From an uncultured Clostridia bacterium (GTDB lineage Bacteria; Bacillota; Clostridia; Lachnospirales; Anaerotignaceae): 64,000 bases of DNA. The stretch lies in the NCBI GenBank assembly GCA_944379995.1, contig CALWGF010000001.1, positions 124,001-188,000 of the forward strand, given 5' to 3'. The translations under genes and the position numbers were made by a program. Positions 16,879-26,400 of this stretch are shown in pieces. The notes beneath the pieces are model-generated. The model was not told the origin of the DNA. It worked only from the letters and a program-made list of their open reading frames with translations, and did not search any database. The first letter of the stretch is position 1, and each line of letters begins with the position of its first letter.

Positions 16879-16907
16879 TTGAATAAGATTGTTTGTTATG
16901 GTATAAT
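16879..16907 (+). promoter_or_regulatory. Promoter of pyrH-frr with a long leader
   Basis: -35 TTGAAT (16879-16884), 17-bp spacer, -10 TATAAT (16902-16907). The transcript would begin near 16914 inside CGGCGGCG, a GC-rich patch in an AT-rich stretch, and carry a leader of about 145 nt. The leader holds a 10-bp AT dyad (AAAATATATT against AATATATTTT) but no riboswitch class that I recognise. A second promoter closer to pyrH is possible because TATAAT-like strings recur. Confidence 0.7.
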
Positions 16908-17057
16908 TTTCGGCGGCGATAAAATATATTGTGAATTTTAATATATTTTAAATGTATATTTTACAGTTTTATTATTATAGGTTATAATAATATTAAAAAT
17001 AAGTATAGTATTTGCTTCTGTATTATGATACATTATAATATAAGGGAGGTTGCTGTA

Positions 17058-17756
17058 ATGTATAAAAGAATTATTCTTAAAATAAGCGGAGAAGCGTTAG
17101 CAGGAGAAACAGATAACTTTGATGACAAGATTGTTAAAAAACTTGTAGGACAAATCAAAGAAATAGTTGAAAAAGGTACTCAGGTTTGCCTTGTTATTGG
17201 TGGAGGAAACTTCTGGAGAGGAAGAAGTGCAGACTCAAAAATGGATAGAACAAAAGCTGACCAAATAGGTATGCTTGCTACTGTTATGAATGCTATTTAT
17301 GTAGCTGATGCTTTTAGACAGGAAGGCGTTGGGGCTGTTGTTCAAACACCTATAATAATAGGTACTGTTACAGAACAGTTCTCAAAAGAAAGTGCTATGG
17401 CACATCTTGACGCAGGAAAAGTTGTTATTTTTGCAGGAGGTCTTGGACACCCATTCTTCTCTACTGATACTATTACAGCATTAAGAGGTGCTGAGCTTGA
17501 GGCTGATGCACTTTTCTTTGCAAAAAATATAGACGGTGTATATGACAGTGACCCTGCTGTTAATCCAAATGCAAAGAAAATAGAGGAAATAGCTTGCCAC
17601 GGTATTATTAAAAATAATCTTAAAGTAATTGATATGGCAGCTGCAAATTTATGTTTTGAACAGAAAATACCGGTTGTTATTTTTGGGCTTAATGAAGAAA
17701 ATAGCATACAGCGTGCTGTTAAAGGCGAAAAAATCGGTACTATTGTTACAGTTTAA
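17058..17756 (+). CDS. pyrH: UMP kinase
   Basis: A 232-residue bacterial UMP kinase of the amino-acid-kinase fold, producing UDP for nucleotide and cell-wall precursor supply. Motifs are LKISGEALAG at the start, IGGGNFWRGR, and DPAVNPNAKKIEEI near residue 170. ATG 17058 follows GGGAGG; the in-frame ATG 17025 lies upstream of that site and is rejected. pyrH-frr pairing is conserved in bacteria. Confidence 0.96.
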   Translation: MYKRIILKISGEALAGETDNFDDKIVKKLVGQIKEIVEKGTQVCLVIGGGNFWRGRSADSKMDRTKADQIGMLATVMNAIYVADAFRQEGVGAVVQTPIIIGTVTEQFSKESAMAHLDAGKVVIFAGGLGHPFFSTDTITALRGAELEADALFFAKNIDGVYDSDPAVNPNAKKIEEIACHGIIKNNLKVIDMAAANLCFEQKIPVVIFGLNEENSIQRAVKGEKIGTIVTV

Positions 17757-17795
17757 TGTATTTTAAAATAATTTTATTTTTAGGAGGAATAATTT

Positions 17796-18350
17796 ATGGC
17801 AAACGAAACTGCTATCTATGAAGAAAAAATGACAAAAACACTTGCAGCTCTTGATGCTGAATTTAATACAATACGTGCCGGTAGAGCAAACCCACACGTA
17901 CTTGACCGTATAACAGTTGATTATTACGGAACACCAACTCCTCTTAATCAGGTTGGAAACATAACTGTACCTGAAGCAAGACTTATTCAGATACAGCCTT
18001 GGGAAACATCTCTTTTAAAAGAAATTGAAAAAGCTATTAATATGTCTGATATTGGTATTAATCCTTCAAATGACGGTAAAGTAATTCGTCTTGTTTTCCC
18101 AGAACTTACAGAGGAAAGAAGAAAAGAACTTACAAAAGACGTTAAGAAAAAAGCAGAGGCTTCTAAAGTTTCTATTCGTAATATAAGAAGAGATGCCATT
18201 GATGCTTTCAAAAAAATGGAAAAAAATAAAGAAATTCCAGAAGACCAGTTAAAAACTCTTGAAGACAAAATTCAGAAAATTACAGATAAATTTGTTGCTG
18301 AAATAGATAAAAAAACAGAGTCTAAATGCAAAGACATTCTTTCTGTATAA
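17796..18350 (+). CDS. frr: Ribosome recycling factor
   Basis: A 184-residue RRF that splits post-termination ribosomes with EF-G. Diagnostic segments are [48 protein letters not shown] and the C-terminal helix pair that begins [14 protein letters not shown]. The length matches the family. A TAGGAGG site precedes ATG 17796. Transcribed with pyrH. Confidence 0.97.
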   Translation: MANETAIYEEKMTKTLAALDAEFNTIRAGRANPHVLDRITVDYYGTPTPLNQVGNITVPEARLIQIQPWETSLLKEIEKAINMSDIGINPSNDGKVIRLVFPELTEERRKELTKDVKKKAEASKVSIRNIRRDAIDAFKKMEKNKEIPEDQLKTLEDKIQKITDKFVAEIDKKTESKCKDILSV

Positions 18351-18371
18351 AACACAAATACAGTTAATTTT

Positions 18372-18399
18372 ACCCCTCTTTTCAGAGGGGTGTTTTTTT
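18372..18399 (+). terminator. Terminator between frr and uppS
   Basis: Stem ACCCCTCT (18372-18379) / AGAGGGGT (18384-18391), TTTC loop, then GTTTTTTT. Confidence 0.87.
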
Positions 18400-18417
18400 A
18401 ATCTTGGAGGGTGAAAA

Positions 18418-19158
18418 ATGTTATATTTTAATGGAAAAGAAGAAATTGTAATTGATAGTGAAAATATACCTAAACATGTGGCAATAATAATGGACGGAAA
18501 CGGAAGATGGGCAAAAAAACGCTTTCTTCCTAGAAAAGCAGGGCATAAAGCCGGTGCTGATGCTTTGGAAGATATTATAGATGCTGCAAAAAAAATAGGT
18601 ATTAAACATCTTACAGTATATGCTTTTTCAACAGAAAATTGGAAAAGGTCACAAGAAGAAATTGATGGTATAATGGACCTTTTAAGAAGCTATGTAAAAA
18701 AATATACTGAAAGAGCCAAAAAAGATAATGTAAAAATGGACGCAATAGGTGATATTACACGTCTTGCCCCTGATATTCAAGAAAGTATTAAAAATCTTGA
18801 AGAAGCAACAAAAGATAAAGATGCTTTAAATTTACATATTGCTCTTAACTATGGTGGTAGAGATGACATAAAAAGATGTGTTAAAAAAATATGTAAAGAT
18901 ATTGAAAACGGTAAATTATCATATGATAATATAGATGAAGATGTTATATCTAAAAATCTTGATACAGCAAATATTCCAGACCCAGAACTTGTTATAAGAA
19001 CAAGTGGAGAAGAAAGAATTAGTAATTTCCTTCTTTGGCAAATTGCATATTCTGAATTTTGTTTTTCTGATAAGTTATGGCCAGACTTTAAAGAAGAAGA
19101 CCTTTTTGAGGCGGTTTATAATTATCAAAACAGAAATAGAAGGTTTGGTGGAAGATAA
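18418..19158 (+). CDS. uppS: Isoprenyl (undecaprenyl diphosphate) transferase
   Basis: A 246-residue cis-prenyltransferase that builds undecaprenyl diphosphate, the lipid carrier of cell-wall synthesis. It has the catalytic MDGNGRWAKKR near residue 25, STENWKRS near 70, and the C-terminal PDPELVIRTSGEERISNF and SEFCFSDKLWPDF segments. It starts the uppS-cdsA-dxr-rseP block, with the next gene after 18 bp. Confidence 0.97.
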   Translation: MLYFNGKEEIVIDSENIPKHVAIIMDGNGRWAKKRFLPRKAGHKAGADALEDIIDAAKKIGIKHLTVYAFSTENWKRSQEEIDGIMDLLRSYVKKYTERAKKDNVKMDAIGDITRLAPDIQESIKNLEEATKDKDALNLHIALNYGGRDDIKRCVKKICKDIENGKLSYDNIDEDVISKNLDTANIPDPELVIRTSGEERISNFLLWQIAYSEFCFSDKLWPDFKEEDLFEAVYNYQNRNRRFGGR

Positions 19159-19176
19159 AATAAACGGAGGGGTTTT

Positions 19177-19992
19177 ATGTTAGTTAGAATTATATCAAGT
19201 GTTATACTTCTTCCATTACTTATTGGGGTTGTTTTTTTGGGGGGAGTATATCTTAAAATAGCTGTTCTTTTAGCTTCTCTTGTTGGTATGCATGAGTTTT
19301 ATAAGGCTTTTTCTATAAATAAAAAAGCTGTTGCTTGGATTGGTTATGTTTTTGCCATAGCTTATGTATTATTTATAAATACAATAATAAATGCAAACAA
19401 TATATTTAATATATTCGTATCTTTATTTATACTTGTTATACTTATATATACTGTTATATTTCATAATCATACAAATATTACAGAAGCTGTTATAAGTTTT
19501 TTTGGATATTTTTATGTATGCTTTTTGATTTCACACATATATCTTATAAGAGAATATCATTATGGTATATATTTTGTATGGCTTTCATTTATATGTGCTT
19601 GGGGTTGTGATACAGGTGCATATTTTACAGGAGTTTTAATAGGAAAACACAAACTTATTCCGTCATTAAGCCCTAAGAAGACAATAGAAGGCTCTATTGG
19701 AGGAATTATTACAGCTACTTTAATAGCTTTTATTTATGGTGCTGTAATAGACTCTTATTTTGTACTTGAACATGTAAATACTATACTTCTTTGTGTACTT
19801 ACAGGTGCAATAGGTTCTGTTCTTGCACAAATAGGTGACCTTGCTGCATCTGCTATGAAAAGATTTACAGGTATAAAAGACTTTGGAAACCTTATACCGG
19901 GACATGGCGGAATAATAGACCGTTTTGATAGTGTTCTTCTTACTGCTCCTGTTGTATATTATTTAATGTTGTTATTAACTAATATAAGATAA
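19177..19992 (+). CDS. cdsA: Phosphatidate cytidylyltransferase
   Basis: A 271-residue integral membrane enzyme making CDP-diacylglycerol from phosphatidate and CTP. About seven hydrophobic helices are seen. The C-terminal CDP-DAG synthase signature is present as GDLAASAMKRFTGIKDFGN followed by PGHGGIIDRFDS, with WGCDTGAYFTG upstream. The ribosome site is GGAGGGG. Neighbours on both sides are the conserved uppS and dxr. Confidence 0.95.
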   Translation: MLVRIISSVILLPLLIGVVFLGGVYLKIAVLLASLVGMHEFYKAFSINKKAVAWIGYVFAIAYVLFINTIINANNIFNIFVSLFILVILIYTVIFHNHTNITEAVISFFGYFYVCFLISHIYLIREYHYGIYFVWLSFICAWGCDTGAYFTGVLIGKHKLIPSLSPKKTIEGSIGGIITATLIAFIYGAVIDSYFVLEHVNTILLCVLTGAIGSVLAQIGDLAASAMKRFTGIKDFGNLIPGHGGIIDRFDSVLLTAPVVYYLMLLLTNIR

Positions 19993-20014
19993 TATATTAC
20001 GTGAGGTGAATAAT

Positions 20015-21169
20015 TTGGTAAATAATATTTCTATACTTGGCTCTACTGGCTCTATCGGAACACAAGCTCTTGATGTTGTTAGAGCATTAGGCAATAAAAA
20101 TATAAAAGTACATGGAATAACAGGAAATAATAATATTGATTTGCTTGAAAAACAAGCACTTGAATTTAAACCAAAAATAGTTGCTGTTATGGACGAAAAT
20201 AAGGCTTTTGAATTAAAAAAACGTCTTAAAAGTGAAAATATAAAAGTTATGGGTGGTATGGAAGGTCTTATTAAAACCGCAACAATGGAACAAGTGGAAA
20301 CTGTTCTTACTGGTGTTGTTGGTAATGTTGGACTTGAACCTACTATTGAAGCTATAAAAGCACATAAAAATATAGCACTTGCAAATAAAGAAACTCTCGT
20401 TTCCGCAGGTGATATTGTTATGAATGAAGCTAAAAAAAATAATATAAAAATTCTTCCTGTGGATAGTGAACATTCTGCTATTTTCCAATGTATTCAAGGT
20501 AAACAGGACAATGATATATATAAAATAATTCTTACAGCTTCCGGTGGTAGCTTTAGAGGTAAAAAAAGAGAAGAACTTGAAAATGTAAGTGTTGAAGATG
20601 CACTTAAACACCCTAATTGGGTTATGGGTAGAAAAATAACAATAGACTCTGCAACACTTATGAATAAAGGTCTTGAGGTTATAGAGGCAGTAAGACTTTT
20701 TGATGTTAGTGTAGATAAAATACAAGTTGTTATTCACCCACAAAGTATAGTACATTCGGCAGTAGAATTTGATGATGGTTCTGTTATAGCACAGCTTGGA
20801 CCGGCAGATATGCGACTTCCTATACAATATGCTCTTTTATATCCTAAGCGTGTTAATTTGAATTTTTCAAGACTTGATATTTTAAAACATAATAATCTTA
20901 CTTTTGAAGAACCTGACATTGAAACTTTTAAATGTTTAAAACTTGCTTTTAAAGCAATAAATATAGGCGGTACAATGCCGGCTGTTTTAAATGGAGCAAA
21001 TGAAATTGCTGTTGAAAGATTTCTTAATAAAGAGATTTCATTTTTACAGATACCGGAATTAATAGAAAAAGCTATGAATTCCCATACCCCTATATATGAC
21101 TATGATTTAAAAGATGTTCTTTTGTCTGATAAATGGGCAAGAGAGTTTGTTTATAATCAAAAAGTATAA
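20015..21169 (+). CDS. dxr: 1-deoxy-D-xylulose 5-phosphate reductoisomerase
   Basis: A 384-residue enzyme of the MEP isoprenoid pathway, converting DXP to MEP with NADPH. The nucleotide site GSTGSIGTQALDVV is near the start, then LANKETLVSAG, the substrate and metal site DSEHSAIFQ, and MNKGLEVIEA. Start TTG 20015 is chosen because it lies 6 bp after GAGGTG; the in-frame GTG 20006 is inside that site. ispG, a later step of the same pathway, is two genes downstream. Confidence 0.95.
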   Translation: MVNNISILGSTGSIGTQALDVVRALGNKNIKVHGITGNNNIDLLEKQALEFKPKIVAVMDENKAFELKKRLKSENIKVMGGMEGLIKTATMEQVETVLTGVVGNVGLEPTIEAIKAHKNIALANKETLVSAGDIVMNEAKKNNIKILPVDSEHSAIFQCIQGKQDNDIYKIILTASGGSFRGKKREELENVSVEDALKHPNWVMGRKITIDSATLMNKGLEVIEAVRLFDVSVDKIQVVIHPQSIVHSAVEFDDGSVIAQLGPADMRLPIQYALLYPKRVNLNFSRLDILKHNNLTFEEPDIETFKCLKLAFKAINIGGTMPAVLNGANEIAVERFLNKEISFLQIPELIEKAMNSHTPIYDYDLKDVLLSDKWAREFVYNQKV

Positions 21170-21197
21170 AATTCAATCTATTAAAGAGGTGAGTTGT

Positions 21198-22286
21198 TTG
21201 ACACAAATTTTTTCAAATATTGTACCTATTATCATAGCTATACTTGTTTTTAGTATTCTTGTAATAGTACATGAATTTGGTCACTATATCGTAGCAAAAA
21301 AAAGTGGTATATTTGTTGAGGAATTTGCTGTTGGTATGGGACCTATGATTGTTTCAAAAAAAATAGGTGAAACTGTATATTCAATACGTGCATTTCCTCT
21401 TGGAGGATTTTGCAGAATGATGGGTGAAGACGAGGACATTGCCGACGAAAGAGCATTTAATAGTAAAAGTGTATGGAAAAGAATGGCTGTTATTGTTGCA
21501 GGACCTTTAATGAACTTTGTGCTTGCCTTTATAATATGTACAGGACTTGTTGGAAATTCCGGTTTTGCATTACCTGTTGTTGCAGGACTTGAAGAAGGGG
21601 GAAGTGCCCAACAAGCAGGACTTCAAGTTGGTGATAGAATACTTAAAATAAATAATAAACACATATTTGTTTATGAAGATTTAAGTATGTTTATGCTTGA
21701 AAATCAAGGAAATGAGGTTTCTGTACAAATTGAAAGAAATGGCGAAAAAATGACAATAGATTTAAAACCTTATAAAAGTACAGATGGAAGATGGATTATA
21801 GGTTTTAATCCTGTTGTAAAAACAGGTATATTTGATGATGATTATGACGGATATGATAAAGCAAGTGTGTTTGAAACTATAAAAACAGGTTTTAATACTA
21901 TGTTTTTCTATATTCGTTCAACAGTAACAGGATTTGTAAGACTTTTTACATTTAATGTATCTATGGATGAAGTTGCAGGGCCTATTGGTATTATTGAAGT
22001 TGTAGGCGACTCATACGAACAAGGTATAAAATATAGTGTAGGTGCAGCAATAGCTAATATTTCATATATTGCAGCTCTTTTAAGTGCAAATCTTGGTGCA
22101 TTAAATTTATTCCCAATACCGGCTATGGACGGTGGAAGGCTTGTTTTCCTTATAGTTGAGGCTTTAAGAGGTAAGCCTCTTGACCCTGATAAAGAAGGAA
22201 TGATACATTTTATTGGTTTTGCATTCCTTATGGCTTTTATGGTCTTTATAGCTTATAATGATATTGCAAGAATATTTTTGAGCTAG
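21198..22286 (+). CDS. rseP: RIP (site-2) zinc metalloprotease RseP
   Basis: A 362-residue membrane protease that cuts substrates inside the membrane, such as anti-sigma factors. Zinc motif HEFGH lies at about residues 25-29 in the first helix, a PDZ domain at about 115-200 (GSAQQAGLQVGDRILKINN), and the second metal motif NLFPIPAMDGGRL near residue 305. TTG 21198 is chosen as start, 6 bp after AGGTG; the longer frame to 21114 overlaps dxr heavily and has no ribosome site. Confidence 0.95.
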   Translation: MTQIFSNIVPIIIAILVFSILVIVHEFGHYIVAKKSGIFVEEFAVGMGPMIVSKKIGETVYSIRAFPLGGFCRMMGEDEDIADERAFNSKSVWKRMAVIVAGPLMNFVLAFIICTGLVGNSGFALPVVAGLEEGGSAQQAGLQVGDRILKINNKHIFVYEDLSMFMLENQGNEVSVQIERNGEKMTIDLKPYKSTDGRWIIGFNPVVKTGIFDDDYDGYDKASVFETIKTGFNTMFFYIRSTVTGFVRLFTFNVSMDEVAGPIGIIEVVGDSYEQGIKYSVGAAIANISYIAALLSANLGALNLFPIPAMDGGRLVFLIVEALRGKPLDPDKEGMIHFIGFAFLMAFMVFIAYNDIARIFLS

Positions 22287-22314
22287 GACTAAACAGTATT
22301 ATATTTCAAAAAAG

Positions 22315-22350
22315 ACAGTCTGGATTTCAAAAGAGGTTCAGACTGTTTTT
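22315..22350 (+). terminator. Terminator between rseP and ispG
   Basis: Stem ACAGTCTG (22315-22322) / CAGACTGT (22339-22346) with a 16-nt loop and a T-run. Confidence 0.8.
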
Positions 22351-22381
22351 AGCCTTTTTTTAGTTTGGAGGTAATATACTT

Positions 22382-23440
22382 ATGGATTTTATAAAACGAA
22401 AATTAACAAAAGAAGTCAATATAGGTGGAGTTAAAATAGGTGGAAATAACCCTGTTGCAATACAGTCAATGTGTAATACAGATACAAGAGATGTAAAGTC
22501 TACTGTAAATCAGATACTTAAACTTGAAGAAGCAGGTTGCGAAATAATAAGAGTTGCTGTTTTAGATATGGAAGCGGCAGAATGTATAAATAGTATTAAA
22601 AAACAAATTCATATTCCTTTAGTTGCTGATATACATTTTGATTATAGACTTGCTCTTAAATGTATGGAAGGGGGAATTGATAAAATAAGAATAAACCCTG
22701 GAAATATAGGTGATGAAGATAGAATAAAACAGGTTGTTACAATGGCAAAAGAAAGAAATATTCCAATAAGAATTGGTGTAAATAGTGGTTCTTTAGAAAA
22801 ATACCTTGTTGAAAAATATAATGGTGTTACTCCTAGAGGTCTTGTTGAAAGTGCATTAAATCACGTAAGAATATTGGAAAAATATAATTTTGAAGATATA
22901 GTTGTTTCTATAAAAGCCTCAAGTGTACCTTTTAGTATTGAAGCCTATTCAATACTTTCTGATGAAATACCATATCCACTCCACGTTGGAATAACAGAAG
23001 CCGGAACTGTATGGTCTGGTACTGTAAAATCAGCTGTTGGAATTGGTGCTATACTTTCAAGGGGTATAGGTGATACTATAAGAGTTTCTCTTACCGGTGA
23101 CCCTGTTGAAGAAATATATTCAGCAAAAGAAATATTAAAAAGCCTTGAAATAAGAAAATTTGGAGTTGATTTTGTTTCTTGTCCTACTTGTGGCAGAACT
23201 CAAATAGATTTAATATCAATAGCAAAAGAAGTTGAACAAAAATGTAAAAATATAGATAAAAATATAAAAGTTGCTGTTATGGGTTGTGTTGTAAATGGTC
23301 CCGGAGAAGCAAAGGAAGCAGATATTGGAATTGCTGGCGGTAAAGGTGAAGGACTTATATTTAAAAAAGGCGAAATATTAAGAAAAGTACCTGAAAATAT
23401 GCTTGTTTCTGAACTTATGAAAGAAATAGAAAAACTTTAA
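22382..23440 (+). CDS. ispG: (E)-4-hydroxy-3-methylbut-2-enyl diphosphate synthase
   Basis: A 352-residue [4Fe-4S] enzyme, the sixth step of the MEP isoprenoid pathway, without the extra middle domain found in plants. It begins with [19 protein letters not shown]. Cluster ligands lie in SCPTCGRTQ (near residue 268) and [20 protein letters not shown] (near 300). A TTGGAGG site precedes ATG 22382. polC follows after 13 bp, the same order as in other Clostridia. Confidence 0.97.
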   Translation: MDFIKRKLTKEVNIGGVKIGGNNPVAIQSMCNTDTRDVKSTVNQILKLEEAGCEIIRVAVLDMEAAECINSIKKQIHIPLVADIHFDYRLALKCMEGGIDKIRINPGNIGDEDRIKQVVTMAKERNIPIRIGVNSGSLEKYLVEKYNGVTPRGLVESALNHVRILEKYNFEDIVVSIKASSVPFSIEAYSILSDEIPYPLHVGITEAGTVWSGTVKSAVGIGAILSRGIGDTIRVSLTGDPVEEIYSAKEILKSLEIRKFGVDFVSCPTCGRTQIDLISIAKEVEQKCKNIDKNIKVAVMGCVVNGPGEAKEADIGIAGGKGEGLIFKKGEILRKVPENMLVSELMKEIEKL

Positions 23441-23453
23441 AAGGTGATATTTT

Positions 23454-26400
23454 ATGACTGATAAAAAATTTAATACGGTTTTTGAAAAATTATCTCTTTC
23501 AAATGATACAAAAGAAACTTTTGATAAAGCTGTTGTTAATGGTATACAGATTTATAAACGTGAAAAAGTTATGGAAATAAAAATGGTTATTGACCATATT
23601 ATAGATGAAAAAGCCGTTGATGTATTTAAAGATGAGCTTATAAAACAGTTACCTAGTGTAAAAGATATTATTACTGTGGTTTCATTTGATGTTGATGATA
23701 GTATTTCAAAATCAGATATAATAAAAAGTTGCTGGGATAATATTGTGTATTCTGTTTCTGAAGAAAGCCCTGTTTGTAAAGGTATTATAAGAAATGCTAC
23801 TTGGAAACTTGAAGATAATAAACTTTATATAAAGGTTAAAAATAATGGTTCTTATTATATGTTTAAAAAGGGTATAGATAAAAAAATTGAGAAAAAACTC
23901 AAAGAACAAAATAATATTGATATAAAAGTTTTCTTTAAAAGTGATACACTTACAGATGAGGAAAAAGAGTATTTTTATAAAGAAATGGAAACAAAAGAAC
24001 AAGACATTATAAGTATGGTTATGGAAAATCAGGAAAAAGCCGAAACAGCTAAAATTGAAGAAAAAGTTGAGGCAGTTTCTGAGAAAATTAAAAAAGGTAT
24101 AATAATAGGTAAAGAAATAACAGAAAAATCAATAAAAATTATAAATTCTAAAATAGAGGGCGAAAAAGTTATAATTGAGGGTAATATATTTAATGTGGAC
24201 AAACACGAACTTAAAAATAGTGATAAATATATTGTTGCATTTGATATTACTGACCTTTCCGACTCTACAACAGTAAAATTCTTTACTTCCAAAAATGCTT
24301 TTGATAAAGAAATAAGTTCATATTTTAAAAATAATGCTTATTTAAAAGTACAAGGTGTTGTTCAATTTGATAAGTATGCAAAAGAAATTAATATTATGGC
24401 AAAAAGTATATGTATAGGTGAAAAACCACCTGAAAGAATGGATAATGCAGAAGAAAAAAGAGTTGAACTTCATCTCCATACACAAATGAGTAGTATGGAC
24501 GGTGTAACATCTGTAAAGAAATATATTGAACGTGCCGGAAAATGGGGACATAAAGCTATTGCAATAACAGACCACGGTGTTGTACAATCTTTTCCAGATG
24601 CTATGGACGCTGCAAAAAAAGCAGGTGTAAAAGTTATTTATGGTGTAGAGGCATATTTAATTGATGACCTTGGTAGTGTTGTAACTTGTCCTAAAGGTCA
24701 AAATCTTGATGATACATTTGTTGTTTTTGATATTGAAACAACAGGGCTTTCAAGGGAAAGAGATAAAATTACAGAAATTGGTGCTGTAAAAATTGAAAAT
24801 GGTAAAATTATTGATAAATTCAGTACATTTGTAAACCCTAAAGTCCCTATAAGTGAAGAAATAACAAAACTTACAGGTATTACAAATGATATGGTAAAAG
24901 ACGCACCAGAAATTTCAGAAGTTTTACCTAAATTTATAGAATTTTGTAATGATAGTGTTATTGTTGCTCATAATGCAGGTTTTGACGTTGGTTTTATAAG
25001 ACATAACGCTAAAATACTTAATATGAAACCGATTGATAATACTGTTATTGATACTGTTGAACTTTCAAGAACACTTTTACCTGAACTTAAAAAACATAAA
25101 CTTAATATAGTTGCAGAAGCTATGGGAGTTTCTCTTGAAGGACACCACAGAGCCGTAAATGATGCACAGGCTACTGCTGAAATATTTATAAAATTTATTG
25201 ATATGCTTGTTGAAAATAATGTTTTGACACTTGATGATATAAATGTTTTCTCAAGTCGTACTGTAAATTATAAAAAACTTAAAGCAAATCATGCAATTAT
25301 ACTTGTAAAGAATTATGAGGGACTTAGAAATCTTTATGAACTTGTTTCACTTTCTCATATTGAATATTTCTTTAAACGTCCTAGAATACCAAAAAGCAAG
25401 CTTATCAAAATGAGAAACGGTCTTATACTTGGTAGTGCTTGTGAGGCAGGGGAACTTTACAGAGCATTACTTGACCATAAGCCTGATGAATACATAGCGG
25501 AAATAGTTAATTTCTATGATTATCTTGAAATACAGCCTGTTGGTAATAATAACTTTATGATAAATTCAAATAAAATAGATGCTGTAAATTCTGTTCAAGA
25601 TATTATGGATTTTAATAAAAAAATAGTAGAGCTTGGTGAAAAGTATAATAAGCCTGTTGTTGCAACTTGCGATGTTCATTTTATTGACCCAGAGGACGCA
25701 GCTTTTAGAAAAATAATAATGGCAGCAGAAGGTTTTTCCGATGCAGATAATCAGCCACCGCTTTTTTATAGAACTACTGAAGAAATGCTTGATGAATTTA
25801 AGTATCTTGGAGAAGAAAAAGCAAAAGAAATTGTAATAAAAAATACAAATATCATTGCTGATATGATAGAAAATATAAAGCCTGTTCCTGACGAAACATT
25901 CCCGCCTAAAATTGAAGGGGCAGAGGAACAATTAAGAAAAATAACAAATGAAAAAGCAGTTTCAATATATGGCGACCCTTTGCCACCTGTTGTAAAAGAA
26001 AGACTTGATAAAGAATTAAATTCTATTATATCAAATGGTTATTCTGTACTTTATATAATTGCACAGAAACTTGTGTGGAAATCTGTTGAAGACGGATACC
26101 TTGTAGGTTCAAGAGGTTCTGTTGGTTCATCATTTGTTGCCACAATGGCAGGTATAACAGAGGTAAACCCTTTGCAACCTCATTATGTTTGCCCTAATTG
26201 TAAGTATTCTGATTTTACTTCTGATGTAGTAAAAGCAACAGCTATGGAAGAAGGCTCTGGTTGTGATATGCCAGATAAAAATTGTCCAAACTGTGGAACA
26301 CTTCTCAAAAAAGAAGGTCACGACATACCATTTGAAACATTCTTAGGATTTAATGGTGATAAAGAACCTGACATTGACCTTAACTTTTCAGGAGAGTATC

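Noticed and set aside
16908..17057. Riboswitch in the pyrH leader
   Set aside because: Only AT-rich dyads are seen and no known class or clear terminator/antiterminator pair.
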